DNA of 64,000 nucleotides, taken from contig CM065648.1 of the NCBI GenBank assembly GCA_033220425.1, positions 1,116,001 to 1,180,000 on the forward strand, read 5' to 3'. Under the pieces are notes generated by a model. The model searched no databases, was not told the DNA's origin, and saw only the letters and a list, made by a program, of their open reading frames with translations. Origin of the DNA: Lepraria neglecta (Eukaryota > Ascomycota > Lecanoromycetes > Lecanorales > Stereocaulaceae). A program made the position numbers and the translations under genes. This document shows positions 21,887-35,363 of the stretch, piece by piece. Positions within the stretch are counted from its first letter, which is position 1. Each line of letters opens with the position of its first letter.

Positions 21887-24324
21887 CTATTTTTGGGCAG
21901 GTGCAGGAACAGTGGCAGTGCCAGGCTCCAATGTGTGTTCATGGCCTGGGGCTCTTATAACCTTGCCGCCTTCGACCTGTTGGCACACTGGTGTATTCAT
22001 CACCCACGGATCTGCCATCATATCTTCCAGGGTAGCCCGCTGCTTTGGGTTAATCTGAAGCATTTTCCCCATGATCACCCGTGTTTCTCTAGGGAGAAGA
22101 CGTAGTAACCGCCAGGGTCCCTTTATTACCTCTGGTTTCGGTGCATCAGTTCGCGGCCCTGGATTCGATTCATCGTGAGCCTTTGTGTGATCTGCATCTT
22201 CTGAGTTCCCTCCGTGATGGTGGTGTGTATGTTGGGCCGAGCTTCGACGATCGTCTGCTACGGCAGGCGTAATATCTGTTGCGGACTTTGATCGTTCCTT
22301 CGCCGCTTCGGCAGGCGGCGTGCCTGGCGTTGGTGGTGAGATAAATAGTTTGAATGAATTATCCGTAACGCGAGGCGCTTTCCACGGAAACCTTCGCAGG
22401 GACATGCAAGCGAAAATGATTGCGAGCGACCAGATATCCGTGGGCTGCGGGTCGTACTTAGGATGATCATAGACTTCAGGCGCCAAGTAGGGGTCGGAGC
22501 CGACGACGCCTGCAATATGTTAGTCTCATGTCTCACTGCTAGCAAACCCTCACGACTTACCGCTTGCAAGTATGATATCATTCTCGAATGGGTATCTGAA
22601 AACACTCGCGCTACCGAAATCAATCAACTTCATAATGCCATGCTCATTGACAACAACGTTGTCCAGCTTTAGATCTCTGTGTGCAAGACCCATGCTGTGC
22701 AAGAACGTCACCCCACTCACGATCTGAAGGAATGAACACGCGATTTCGTCTCTTGACATTTTGCCGGTCATCACGATTGCAAAGAGATCATATGGTGCAT
22801 ACTCCATGACCTCATACCAGTGACCCTTTTCGTGCACAATGTCTAGGGTCTCGATGATGTTTCCATGGTGCAATGTAGATCCGATGCAGAACTCTGCTGT
22901 TACTTTCTTGTTGTAATCTCGCTCGGTCTCGTAAGAATGCCGATCTCGAAATTGCTTAACAGCGAAAGTCAAACCATCACTGCTGCGCTTCATAAGCTTG
23001 ACTGAACCTCCAGCACCCGACCCAAGGACTTTTCCAAATTTGCCCCACTTCGTCTGAAGGCCATGGTCATCTGCGAAAGGAACGCTAGCCCCAGCATTGT
23101 GATGTGGTGGAGTCCTGGTCCCCGAGCCATTGACCGACGCTTTTGCGGCTGTTGCCGGTGATTGTGACCTTTTCGACTTATGATGTGAACCGATTCCAAA
23201 GAATCGCTTCAGTTCTGACATCGAACCATGCGGTTTCTCGTCGAGATGACTCAAATGATCCTTCTGTCCTCCTAGCGAATGTAGTGAAAACGTCGACTTC
23301 CTATTCTCAGCCTTGAGATCATTTCCGCTGTTTGAGCGCGGCAACGCTCCTGTGGAAGCACCTGCCAAGTTGACGCCGGACCGACGTCTTGCATCCCCAA
23401 AGACAAATCTCTTATCGATTGAGTCGAGGTTCCTAGATTGCGGAGGCCTTTTACTTCTGGCATAGGGATCGTCTGGGTTACCAGCTGGGGTGAACGGTCT
23501 TTGGTAAGGGGGTGTGACTGCTCCGGATTCGCCTTCAGCTTGAGAGGGGCTTGTCTGTCGAGAAGTAGTTGCAGAGCTTTCACCTTTGGAAGATCCATCG
23601 CTAGGTCCGATAGCAAATGCCTGCTTTGCGTACGGGTCTGCCGCGCCGGGGACTTGGGATATAGAGGTTTGACGTGTGGAATTGTTTTCAGAAGGCGTGG
23701 ATGGCCTCGATGTTGCAGCACTGCCTGGAGTTGGATCTTTGCGCGGCCCTGACATCTGTGGAGCCATCTGGACAGGGTCTGGATGAACCTTTGCCAAACT
23801 TGCGCCGGATCCACCGGGAACATGATGTGAACCAGCAGGAGTCAGAGGAGGTGTTGGCATTGTTGAGGCCGCCGGAGAGGCCTTTGGAGACGGTGCACCA
23901 GACCTAGTTGGCTCCCGCGAGGTATGATATGGACTTGATTCATTTGAAGGCGCTCTTGATACTGGCAGAGACACAGGGTCAAAGGCGAAGTTACCCGTCC
24001 GTCTTTGATGCATATGAGAATTGTGTAGTCCCAATGACAAATTGCGTATCTCGTCCTCGGCTTGGGGGCTCATGGGAGGGCGTGAGTTATCGGAGCCCTG
24101 ACTGGTGGTTTGCAGATTTTGAGACGGTTCTATTTCCTGATTGACAGATGCAAATCTGACTGTTTGTGGTAGCGTATCTCCCAATGCTTGTGCACCGGCC
24201 GGCACCGGTGCCGGCTTCTGGATAACATTGGAGGCCTGAACATTTTCATCTATTATTTATTGCAGGATAAGCTGACTGTGCCACGAATCCTGAAGCGGGC
24301 TGACTGACCTTGAGGCTCCAACAT
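21887..24324 (-). CDS. HAL4/SAT4-type serine/threonine protein kinase
   Basis: Kinases of this fungal family (Hal4/Sat4, Hal5, Npr1) act at the plasma membrane on cation and nutrient transporters. Exons 24324-24309, 24249-22561 and 22509-21887 give 775 residues. The first exon is only 16 bp (start MLEPQ), spliced with a GTCAGT donor; it is proposed because the following frame has no ATG and is blocked upstream. The first 370 residues are Ser/Pro-rich and likely disordered. The kinase domain starts near [19 protein letters not shown] (glycine loop) with FAVKQF (catalytic Lys), then [12 protein letters not shown] (catalytic loop), LIDFGSA (DFG) and [10 protein letters not shown] (APE), the last built across intron 2. 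A His/Ser-rich insert separates the C-lobe parts, ending [20 protein letters not shown]. All catalytic residues are present. Confidence 0.92.
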
Positions 24325-24958
24325 ATCTCTGGGGACTGACGACTCCATCTCTCAATTTATTGCCCTCAAGGCGTAAAGAGAAGTCTCGAAGAAGATTTAA
24401 GTCTCCGACAGGCAAATTCGCATGTTGGGACTGCCGAGAAGAGGCCGATGCTAGCCCTGGGGATGGAATGACGACAATTGATTGGTGTTGATACTCAATC
24501 CCTACGGTCACAACAAGTGGCCTTTTCGATGCGTGTATATTAAAACATAGATCGTGGGTATCCGACAGCAGTTGTGAAACGGGCAACGGGTTGTTGATCT
24601 CTGCACGTTCGGCAGGTGGGATGATTCAGGCTCGATTACTCTATCAGACTAGCCTAAATCTTAGATCTCCCGGGCAGTTCAGCCGCTCCGGTACGCGCTC
24701 CTGGTGGTCTATCAAAAAGGTCCCTACCCGTCCTCAGCCGTCTAGCTGCATAGCATTACCGTGGCAAAAGACGATATTTTCAGGCTGGAAGCTTCCATCT
24801 GGACAATCAGAACGACTCATCTCCCTGTAAGAAGACCTAGCTGTCACACTTTCTTATCACATTTGCATGTTTCGAACCCCTCGATTCCAACCACGCTGAA
24901 GCCATATCCGTCTTGCCCTCCTGAAAATTTCCTTTTAACGACGCGCGTAACTGCCAAA
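24325..24958. promoter_or_regulatory. divergent promoter region, kinase / F-box-like gene
   Basis: 634 bp between the proposed starts of the kinase (minus) and the F-box-like gene (plus). Open frames on both strands do not resemble proteins I know. No specific site is claimed. Confidence 0.35.
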
Positions 24959-26042
24959 ATGCCCACACACTTTTCCTTTGCTTTCGGAGTAGGAAACCTT
25001 TTCAACTTTCAGTTCAATTATGGGCGCCACCGCGAGCCTTCTCCGGCCAGGTGTGATCATAGGTCTGGAATAACTGACTGGGACATGGCCAAGGTAGGTG
25101 CCTTCAGTTGTCCATGATTTAATTGCTTGCTGAAAGAGCACCAGAAGAGTGGTGTCAAGATCGATCCAAAAGACGAGCCTGTAACACCCAAAAATCAAGA
25201 CGAATGTCCACTTTTCTTCGCAATACCTGTTGAGATCAGACACATGATATACCATCATCTCTTGACGACCCTGGAGCTGATCGAGAAAGCACACAAGCAT
25301 CTTGGTAGCAAAGATACGGCACTTCTTGATAACTACAAGCCCATCCCGAACATTGACGCCACGATCCTAAGGACCTGCCGCATGATCTACAATGAGGCTT
25401 TGCCCATTCTCTATGGACAGAATACGTTTGCGTTCTCTTCCGCCAATTCAATCCGCTCTTTTCAGAGTAAGAGCCTTATTGGATATCCTCTAGGTGGGTT
25501 TACGAGCTTCAGAGATTCAGGTACTTAGAAAACAAATGAATGCTGACATGTGCTAATCTTCGTAAAGCTTTCAATTTCAAATTGGCGCCCATGGGAAGGT
25601 TGACCATGATCCGATGTGTGGTCCTCAACTTGAATGCAGAATACCGATGGCACTCCACCATTGGAGTCAACGGACACAATGCAGCGCCGAATCGTGACCA
25701 CATCTGGCGGGATTGGTCTACGACACTATTCAGCGAGAGCGACGATCTGTGCCCGTGGGGTGGTAGGAATGGTCTCGGGTTTCCTGCCCTTGAGAAGCTG
25801 ACTCTGGACTTCTCCGAGTGGCAGTTGACAGAGAGCGAAGGATTGCTGGTAAGAGTTTCGCGGTCTAAATTTTTACAATTGCTAATCCCATGGAATAGGT
25901 AAACCCATTCCTCAAGAAGCTAGGAGAGTCTGGGGGTTTGCAGGAATTGACATTGAAGGGAGTCAAGCATCCACCCACCATTGAGCAATTCCGCTCTGGA
26001 CTCGTAAAGGAAGGGGGCATCTTTCGAGTGGAGAATCAATGA
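24959..26042 (+). CDS. fungal F-box-like protein of unknown substrate
   Basis: Exons 24959-25093, 25139-25520, 25568-25848 and 25899-26042 give 313 residues; introns are 45-50 bp. The region FFAIPVEIRHMIYHHLL followed by TILRTCRMIYNEALPILYGQNTF is the hallmark of a large fungal family that starts with an F-box-like LPxEIRxxIY motif and continues through a Cys-Arg-x-Ile-Tyr-Asn-Glu-Ala helix. Members are often assumed to be ubiquitin-ligase adaptors, but few have tested roles. The C-terminal part (FPALEKLTLDFSEW) looks like one repeat of an LRR-like scaffold. The first exon is a loose prediction; the start could lie further downstream. Convergent with the uL11m gene. Confidence 0.75.
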
Positions 26043-26263
26043 CTGAACGAATACACAGTGTGGAGCTGTACGATAATTGATTACAGCATTTCTTGTATCG
26101 TTTGACCAAGGTCGAGGCAACGGCATTTCTTGTACATTGTTTAACAAAGGCCAAGGCCATAGTAGAAAGGCAATACTACATTTTTCATGCCAACATCGAA
26201 GACGTAATTATACACGCTGACACCGCCGCTATGCAAGCTCAAACTTCCAAGCCAGCTCCCTGT

Positions 26264-26773
26264 TCATGGCACAACCATAACCCCTATCGATTTCGCTTGC
26301 CCAATAACGCTTTTACACAGTCCCTCCAACGGCAACCCCGATAGTCTCAGCTCCGATTGCTTTATCTTTGCAATTTCATAAACATGCTTCAACGAGACCT
26401 CCCCGACACTTTCCTTCCCCGGCATCATAGCCCCTCGTATCTTCCCCTTGCGCTCTTTGACATTTGCTGCTTGCAGAAGCAGGTAGGACGTAGTTGGCGT
26501 GCGGAGCTCGAAGTGGAATGAACGGTCAGGGCGGACGGTGACACGTGCTGGTATTGGGATGCCGGGTGTCATGTGTGCGGTGCGGGCGTTGAATTCCTGT
26601 GAAAGGGTTAGAAGTGGTTAATGGGGAAAGGAGGAAGCAATTACCTTGCAGAAGTCGATGCTCTTCACGCCTTTGCTGCCCAGCGCCGGACCAACTGGTG
26701 GACTGGGACTTGCCTGGCCAGCGCCTACTATGAGCTTGACCACTTGGTCCCTCTGTATTGCTTTCCGAGCCAT
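26264..26773 (-). CDS. MRPL19: mitochondrial large-subunit ribosomal protein uL11m
   Basis: Exons 26773-26645 and 26596-26264, with a 48-bp intron, give 153 residues. It matches bacterial-type L11: N-terminal [21 protein letters not shown], then IDFCKEFNART across the intron, [19 protein letters not shown], and the C-terminal RNA-binding part with [16 protein letters not shown] and [12 protein letters not shown]. The bacterial-type sequence and compact length point to the mitoribosome rather than cytosolic L12. No long presequence is seen, as is usual for this protein. Divergent from SVF1, 323 bp apart. Confidence 0.95.
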
Positions 26774-27096
26774 ATGGATTGATGTTGTAGTGCTAGGAGA
26801 TGCTTAATCTTGGTTGGCCGACGTAGTACGGAGGACGGCTTGAATAGATCGCTAGCGAGATAGGTCACTAATATTGACGTTGGTCCTTTCTAGGCTCTTG
26901 AATTGATTGCTACCCGGTTCGTAGTGCGATGCACTTATCTTGATGTGCTGATCAAAGATCTCAATTTCTAGCGGTCTCTCGCTCCAGAATAGCGGGTCGG
27001 GCCGCTATGGGAGCCTGCAGCTTGACGTCTCGAGGCTGAGACCTGAGACAAACAAAACACTCGCATTTCCAGCCCTTATCGCTCAAAACAGACATC
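26774..27096. promoter_or_regulatory. divergent promoter, uL11m / SVF1
   Basis: 323 bp between the two start codons. No individual site is claimed. Confidence 0.4.
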
Positions 27097-28460
27097 ATGA
27101 ATTGGATCAAGCAGCAGTCAGTACTTGAGACCTTAAATATACCTCTTAATGTGCCCACTAACAATTTAGGGTAGCAAATGTCGCTGGGACGCAAGAACCG
27201 ATCTATGGACCCTCCGCGATTCAATCCGTCGCCGTTCAAGCAGAGAAGACTTCGTACACGGAGTTGGAAAAGAAGGACTTGAAATGGACTGCAATGATCT
27301 CAACGTGTGTTGAGACACAGACCTTCTACCTGATGGCGGATAGTGGGCATATTGGGATGGCCCAAGTTATCTACAGCAATGTCGCGTCAGGCTTCTTTGA
27401 TCACTTCAAGTGGAGAGGCGCGCTGATGCTCTCCGTGATAGTGGTATTCATACTACATGCCAGTTCAATACGAAGGTCTTCTATCCTGATGGCAAGACTC
27501 CCAATCTCTGGTCCTCCGATGCTCTCGACAGCCCTGACTTCGACGCCGAGAAGCTTTCCTTTCACGCAGACGGCTGTGCAATCACCCTCAGTGAGGATGC
27601 TACATCATATACAGTCAAATCGGTTACCAACGAAGCAAGTATTGTGAACCTAACTATTACGCGAATGGCCCCTGGATTCCATGTGGGAGAGGACGGCAAA
27701 AGCTACTTTGGCACAGATCCAAACAATCCATGGGGCTCGATGAGACATGCCTTCTGGCCTCGATGTCACGCCGAAGGTAGCATTATCACGAAGGACGGAC
27801 CAATAGACTTCAAAGGCAAAGCTTTCTTCGTCCATGCTCTACAAGGAATGAAGCCCCATCATGCTGGTAAGAAACCCTCCATGATTCTAGTGAAGCGTTA
27901 GTTCCCCGCTAATATTTGACAGCCGCCAAATGGAACTTCATTGACTTCCAATCTCCAACATATTCCGCAGTCATGATGGAGTACACTACCCCGCCATCGT
28001 ACGGCTCAACCATAGTCAATGTCGGCGGCATTGCAACAGATGGAGAAATCCTCTGCGCAGGCTCAAGAGGCAATTCAGTCGAGTACACTAAGACCAACAA
28101 GGACTCCGCCAACGACTGGACGGAGCCAGAGGCAATCAAATTCGTCTGGGGTGGATCCACCAAGGATGGGAAGAAGGTGAGCGCAAGGATTGAAGGTAGT
28201 CTAGGAAAGAGACTGGACAAGGTGGACGTGATGGAAAAGGTTCCAGGCTTCATCAAGACAATCGTGGGTGGCATGGCAGGGACGAAACCCTACATTTACC
28301 AGGCATGTTATCGTCTGTCATGGCACAAAAACAACCATCGTTGTCTAACGGCTTCTAACAGTATTTGCCCCAAGAAAAGCTCTCCATTACAGTCAGCATC
28401 GACGGGGTTGAAAAAACAGAGCAAGGAGAATTGTTTACAGAGGCAACTTTCATTTCTTGA
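27097..28460 (+). CDS. SVF1: survival factor Svf1-like protein
   Basis: Svf1 is a lipocalin-like protein needed for survival under oxidative and cold stress, implicated in ceramide transfer in yeast. Exons 27097-27116, 27170-27385, 27442-27866, 27923-28302 and 28362-28460 give 379 residues. The start MNWIKQQVANVAGT spans a 20-bp first exon. Diagnostic segments are [39 protein letters not shown] (across intron 2), [15 protein letters not shown] and the C-terminal [15 protein letters not shown]. The last intron (28303-28361) starts with GC instead of GT (CAG/GCATGT) and ends in CTAACAG; the family-conserved join IYQYLPQE supports it. All other introns are GT-AG. Confidence 0.93.
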
Positions 28461-29033
28461 AGCGTATTTCAGCTCTCGACTATGCCAATACCCCTTAGTA
28501 CTCCTTGTTTGACTAGATGGCCGATACATAATGCATAAGTACAACACCTGGCCTAAGCAACCTGTTGGAAGACAATTCTGGAAACATGCAGCGAGCCGTT
28601 TCTTTGTCTAGATACGGCATATAGTAGACACTTGGGGTCCAAATAGCTAGTCGTCCTTCCTAGCCTGTTCTTATAACAACGAAATTATATTGGGAACATG
28701 AAGTACTGGCCTAACGACCGGTTCTCGCTGGCATGAATGCCAAGACTTGATATAGCTGCCGCGCGCTAGTGAGCCTCAATTTGCTGAGCCACAACACCAT
28801 AGCTGTTTCACACGATAGCTTCATCGCACATGCACTTCTTCTAGAGCTGCACTCAATTTGACTTCTAGACCGCCGAGCTCCTCGAAAGAGCTACTTTTAA
28901 TACCTGGAACCTCCCTGTGCAGCCTCAATTCCATTGAGCTTCTCATACACACGCGACCGTTTCAACCTTTGTTGACTTCTCGACTTCTGATACCCCACAC
29001 AAACCTTCCACAGTCCCACAGCCCCACGCAGAC
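28461..29033. other. intergenic region
   Basis: 573 bp between SVF1 and the PP2A gene. No gene supported; probably the SVF1 3' UTR and the PP2A promoter. Confidence 0.45.
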
Positions 29034-30311
<1,278 letters not shown>

Positions 30312-31145
30312 TTGCATTTAGAGATACCCTTGGTGACATAGTGGATGGGGGCATTTGATGATGTAGTGCATGAAGACTTGGGTACGTGGTTAGAATGGTT
30401 AATGCTACGTCTGCTATCTCTAATGTCTCGTGCCGTGGTCGAGTACTCAATAATACCATGCAGCGTTGCATAGACATAATGACTTTAGAAGCACTTTGCA
30501 TGAAATTCTTACTCACGCTTTTTTAGAAGAAAAGTTACAATGACAAGAATACTACATACTGCATCCTCGAGCTCCATGATATTGAATCTCAATTTTGGCA
30601 AGGTAGGGAGACTTGAGCTTCTTGATGCCGAAGAGCGCGTGCTTGCCGCCAAGCCTTCACCAACTTCTTCAAATTCAATAACCTGGCCTGTTGACTTTCC
30701 TCACAGACTTCTCTGAGACACCGTCATGAGACTCAACCTCATCATCCTCGCTCTTGTCTCGGATCGTCATCGGGCACGTCGGTCCTTTGAGGCTCTCATC
30801 TACTACCACTTCATAGGCCATACGCCTGCTCTTTGGCTCTGCTTCTTTTCATAGCGATTACCATTCGTACCATTCAAGAGGGGGACCGCCCCTAAGTTAT
30901 GACCATCACGGTCATCCTTTTTGCTTTCCTCTCAGGCTATACGGCACTTGGTTCGCCTACCGTGTCCTTTGGTTATTTCCTGGCAGTCCATACACCGCCG
31001 GATTGGTTCTTTGACGCTTCCGCCTTCGCCTTAGCTTCGACGGGCGGCTTCTTCTTGTCCCTGGCGGCTCCTATTGGGATTTATGACGGCGCGCCGTTTG
31101 ACATTCTGATAGAAATATAACGCGCCTGGCTGGTCCTAGTCCACT
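30312..31145. other. intergenic region upstream of the basic unknown protein
   Basis: 834 bp. A short plus-strand open frame at 30899-31120 is hydrophobic and ends 25 bp before the next start codon. It could be an upstream ORF in the leader, or chance. Nothing else is supported. Confidence 0.4.
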
Positions 31146-33438
31146 ATGGCTTTAGTGGTCCAGTCTCACCTCCCAATCGTCACCATTACTCGATTCGATG
31201 TCAGCCAGGGCAAAACGATATCAGTACAGGACTTTCTTCGGGGACTGAAGCGGCCAGTCTCTAAACCCACATTACCTAGCACACGCAACGAATCACCAGC
31301 CACAAAAGCAGTGCCCAAAATCGATGCAAGCCAGGGCAAGACAATAAGCGTTTACGAGTTCCTTGGAGCACTGAAGAGGCCAGCCTCTCAAGCAACTTTA
31401 CCTAGCACAGACAACCAAGTGTCGCCAGCGACACCAGCAGTACACAACGCATTACGACCGACGAGACCGTTGGCCGAAGACCCGTCCATCTTGGATCCAC
31501 CCGAATCATATGCCGAAGATGCTATCGAACACAATCAGCAGGACTCTGTTTCACCATTCGAAGCCGAGAAAGCAAAGGCCACAGTGGAAGCCGCCGTGAA
31601 TGATGAGACCGAGTTGTTGAAAGCACCAAAGGTCGTTCGAACGTATGTGAAGAAGCCTGGGCAAGCGTCGCCACCAACAGAGAGCCTACCAGATGAGTCG
31701 CCCTTGTTCTGTGCTCAATCCCTAGTGGCCGATCACGAACATCGCAGTGAAGACCAAGAGGCTGTGTCTCAGACTGAGGGAACGGCGCTATCCAACACAG
31801 AGAATCACGACAGCTATACGCCAACGGCTCAGGAGCCGCAAACTCCAGGCAACAGCAAGTCACAAGCTTTGCAACCAGCTGATGAGGGCGACCACGAGCC
31901 AACAGCTCTATCAGCGGCAGTCATCGTTACAGAGAAGACCACAAGGAAAAGGAAGAGGCGAAGAGCACCTGTCAATGAGCTAGCTCTTGTGGCAGAGCTA
32001 CCGTTGCGTTCAGATTCCCCAGCAAATGCTAAGGTAAGGGCTTCAATTACTATGCTGCAATCTCTAGCTGACCTACGCGTACAGCGCGAACGCCGTCTTA
32101 AGAATACAGCTACTCTCAACTCGCGCAGTGCACATCTTAACAACCACAAACCACCTGAGTTCAATTCAAAGAGCACTGAAATAGCCAAAGCAGCCAACGA
32201 AGCCAACATCGGGAAGTCAGTGACCAAGTGTCGTCGCGATATCGTCCAACCGCGACGTAGCAGCATTGATCCCGATGACTTCAAATTCCCACCAACCACG
32301 CCAAAACCCACAAGATCCCCAGGATGGAAACTTGGCAGCGGGTTCGAGGGGATAACCTTGGATACGTCGAATACCGCGGTCTCATTTTCACATAGACCAA
32401 ATGCAAAGCGTGCAAAGACTGTACGCTTCATGCTGACGCCTCTTCGTCCGCTCGAGCTCTCAACTAAGATATGGCCAATATTGCCGGTACCTAAGACCAA
32501 AAATCTTCCTCGAAAGGGACGATATTCCATCGTTACACCTCCAGAATCCACTGGTCTTGGACATTTTGATGGTTCCTCCACGATTAGTGGTAAGAGAGTT
32601 AGACCACGTATTGACAAGACCAAGTCTGGCAAAGGAGCCAAATTTGACCAAAACCGTATCTTGGCTCCCTCTCTTCAACATCCAATCAAAGCCCACAACC
32701 CCAGCCAACCTGGAAAATCTCCCATTGCACCTACATCCCAGCGACCAGTCTCGACCGCTGGGATATCTCCACGAACTTCTGAAATTGGTACAGAAAGCAG
32801 TCAAGCCATACGGCCTCCGTCCAAATCAGAACAGAACGGCTGGCTGAAACGTCGTCGGAGAGTCAGCTTCGTCGACGCAGACGAGCAAGATATGCTTCTG
32901 GATGTGCAACAGAGTCGAACAAAAGTCTACGACGGTAGCGAACAGCTCTTCGACTCTCTTAATACCACATGGTATGATAGAGCCCAGCCAGCGCGCGTTC
33001 TAAAGCCACAATTCTATGAGACCAGATCATCAAGGGTACTGGAAGTCCAGGATTCATACGAGAAGTCACAGAGAAGTGGTAAGTTAACACGGGAAACGCC
33101 CCTCGATACATGCTGATGGATATCTTCCAGGCCAAGAAGATGACTCCATGCTGCTTGACGACCCCGGGCACGAGTCTCTAGATCTTTCCGAAGCCACAAA
33201 TTATCTCATCCGCGAAGCAAGCCTGAATGAGGGCAACTACTTCTCCAAAGCCGTTGAAAAGCCCAGCTCGCTGGAGAAAGGGCCACACAGGGTTGTACGG
33301 CGCAAGTCGCAGGTGCAAGGTCTACCTCGCAGCCGCCAGTCCCAGGTGGAGGACGGTAGTCTTGAGTTAGGCGTGACACCAAGATTGAAGAGGACGATGT
33401 CAAATTTGCCGTTTAGACCTCCTTTCAAAGAATTGTGA
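31146..33438 (+). CDS. basic, low-complexity protein of unknown function with an internal duplication
   Basis: I do not recognise this family. Two exons, 31146-33078 and 33131-33438 (52-bp intron, GTAAGT...TTCCAG), give 746 residues. Near the N-terminus a 29-residue unit is repeated, residues about 18-46 and 60-88: D-x-SQGKTISV-xx-FL-xx-LKRP-x-S-xx-TLPST. The rest is Ser/Pro/Lys/Arg-rich and likely disordered, with a basic stretch TRKRKRRRAP that could serve nuclear import. Two short motifs resemble RVxF-type protein phosphatase 1 docking sites: KTVRF near residue 422 and RRVSF near residue 572. No signal peptide or membrane span is visible. The uninterrupted length and the clean intron support a real gene; a nuclear, PP1-regulated role is only a guess. 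Confidence 0.75.
31197..31409 (+). repeat. coding tandem duplication in the unknown basic protein
   Basis: Two copies of an 87-bp unit (31197-31283 and 31323-31409) are separated by 39 bp. Amino-acid identity is higher than nucleotide identity, with many silent differences, which suggests selection on the peptide since duplication. Confidence 0.7.
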
Positions 33439-33552
33439 AGACATGGGGAAAGGATTGCTTGCAGCGGGCGCTTTTGTCTGTTTTCGTCTGTTACAGTTGC
33501 TCAATCGAAGGGCTACTTGCCCATATCGGTACCATTTCAGTGCTCGATCCCC

Positions 33553-35363
33553 TCATTTTAGCGCTTTCAGAGCTCTGGCCCCAGCTGATTCCATACGTTT
33601 CTTAAGGGTCTTTTCCCAATCATCGATGTTTTCCTTTGGTAGGCTAGAAGAAACTGGTCCCAATGCTCGGGTCCATGCCCTCACTTTGCGCTCTTTTGCA
33701 GCAGTAACCTCATCCACCACGGTCAGATCGCCCGTCATGCAGTCGCGAGTTACCAGCCAAGAACCGGTATCTCCCCTGATTTTTGGGTCTCCAACGATTG
33801 TCTCGACTTTGATGCGCAACTTAGTCAGGGTTGCCGGCCAGACTGCGAAGGCGATATGATAGACTCGATCGTCAGTCATTTGCCGGTGGTTCGGGTCGAT
33901 AGCCAGTTTATTGAACACAGTGGTGATTTCGAGATATTCGAGGGCTGAAAAATTGCTTGCTAGAGCATTAAGTGCGTCAGATGTCTAGTAAGCAGCCACA
34001 AAAGTCAGCCAAAAATCTGATTGGTAGCCGGTCACATGGACAAGTTGGGGGCCGCAAACCCACCGTTTTGATGTCCACCTGCGTCAAGTCGATGAAAAGC
34101 GACGTGAGTTCAGGGCAAGCAACCGCAATTTGGTAAAGGGTTGTTGCGTCAACTGACTTCAGAATCTTGACTGGTTCGGCAATTTCCCCTACCCGAATAG
34201 CGCAAAGCTTGTCCTCGAAGTCGTGAAAGCGGAGGGACTGGAGTGGCTTTCCGCTGATGATCAGAGGGATGACAGACCGCAACAGCCCAACGTGCTCCAG
34301 GTCAAGTACCTCCAGATGTGTTTGCTTCTTCAAGAACTGAATCAAGCGAAAATACTGATTGTTGACATGTCGCCAGTAGTAAGTTGGTCTCCAGAGAGTG
34401 AATTCTTTGAGCTGGACGCGCCTGGAGAGCTCGGGGAGCAGGCTATCGAAATATTCGCAGTCGGTAAGGGTCAACCGCCGCAAATTTGACGTATTAATGT
34501 GGTGTTGTAGCCCTCTGTGCGACCCGGGAAACTGATAGTGGTCCAGTGAAAGATACTCGACCGGCGGTATCTGTTCACCCCAGTCCATTTGTATCACGTC
34601 ATGAAAGCGGGAGGCGCATAGATCTCTGCAGCTGAAACGTAACTCTTTCAAGCTTGGAAGGGCGAGAAGAAGTTGCTTGTGATAGGCCAACAGCTCTGCA
34701 ATATGGCTGCGGTCGACGACTTGTCTGGGTCGGTATTCGACGGCTAGCGCAGTAATGTCATCTTTAGCACCGAGGTTTTCCATGTAGACACGTTCCTCGT
34801 TGAGACCCCAGAAAGTCAATAAGGCTGTGCATTCGGCAAGATGTGGATGAGATCTCAGTGCCTTGAGGAGTGCTTCCGGCATAGGCTCACGCACTGTCCA
34901 CCTATCAAGATCAGCAGGAACTCAGCAACTATCAGGCTCATGCTCACCTGAACGACTTCAAGTTAGGTAGCATTGCGACCAGCCGGATGATAGCCTTCAG
35001 GACGTTTGGTTGAAGACGGCGCCGATTGTGATCACCTGTGCCAGGCGACTGCATGGTGATCTCAAGGAATTGTACATAGTTGCGGTAGGTGTACCTCTGA
35101 TCTGCAGAATGCAGGAGGCTCTTAATCAGGCGTGCTGTTCCAAGTGTTTCCGTAGATCCAAATTCGAGTGTTATTGAGCGATATAGCCATGGCCGTACAG
35201 CACCGTCCCAGAGGACCGAGACCCCGGCAAGGGCAAGTAAATCGGGTTTGGTCCCGCTGCGGTAGACCTTCGATAGGTTAGTAAGCCGCATGAAACATGA
35301 TATTTTGGGGGATTTGACCTCCTCGCAGACTAGACTCGCTACATCCATACTTATGTTCGCCAT
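33553..35363 (-). CDS. F-box/LRR-like protein
   Basis: Exons on the minus strand are 35363-34948, 34901-34064 and 33984-33553, giving 561 residues with all junctions in frame. The protein starts MANISMDVASLVCEEV and soon reaches CFMRLTNLSKVYR, resembling the divergent F-box region of fungal LRR-like proteins. The middle is a series of leucine-rich segments about 25 residues apart: LPSLKELRFSC, PPVEYLSLDHYQF, NLRRLTLTDCEYF, QLKEFTLW, HLEVLDLEHVGLL and LQSLRFHDF. Such proteins are usually taken as substrate adaptors of SCF ubiquitin ligases (family-level inference). No substrate can be named. Convergent with the unknown basic protein (114 bp). Confidence 0.75.

Noticed and set aside
31829-32641. 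Minus-strand open frame of 270 codons
   Set aside because: It is the mirror of the basic unknown protein; its Arg/Leu-rich product reflects the opposite strand's codon bias.
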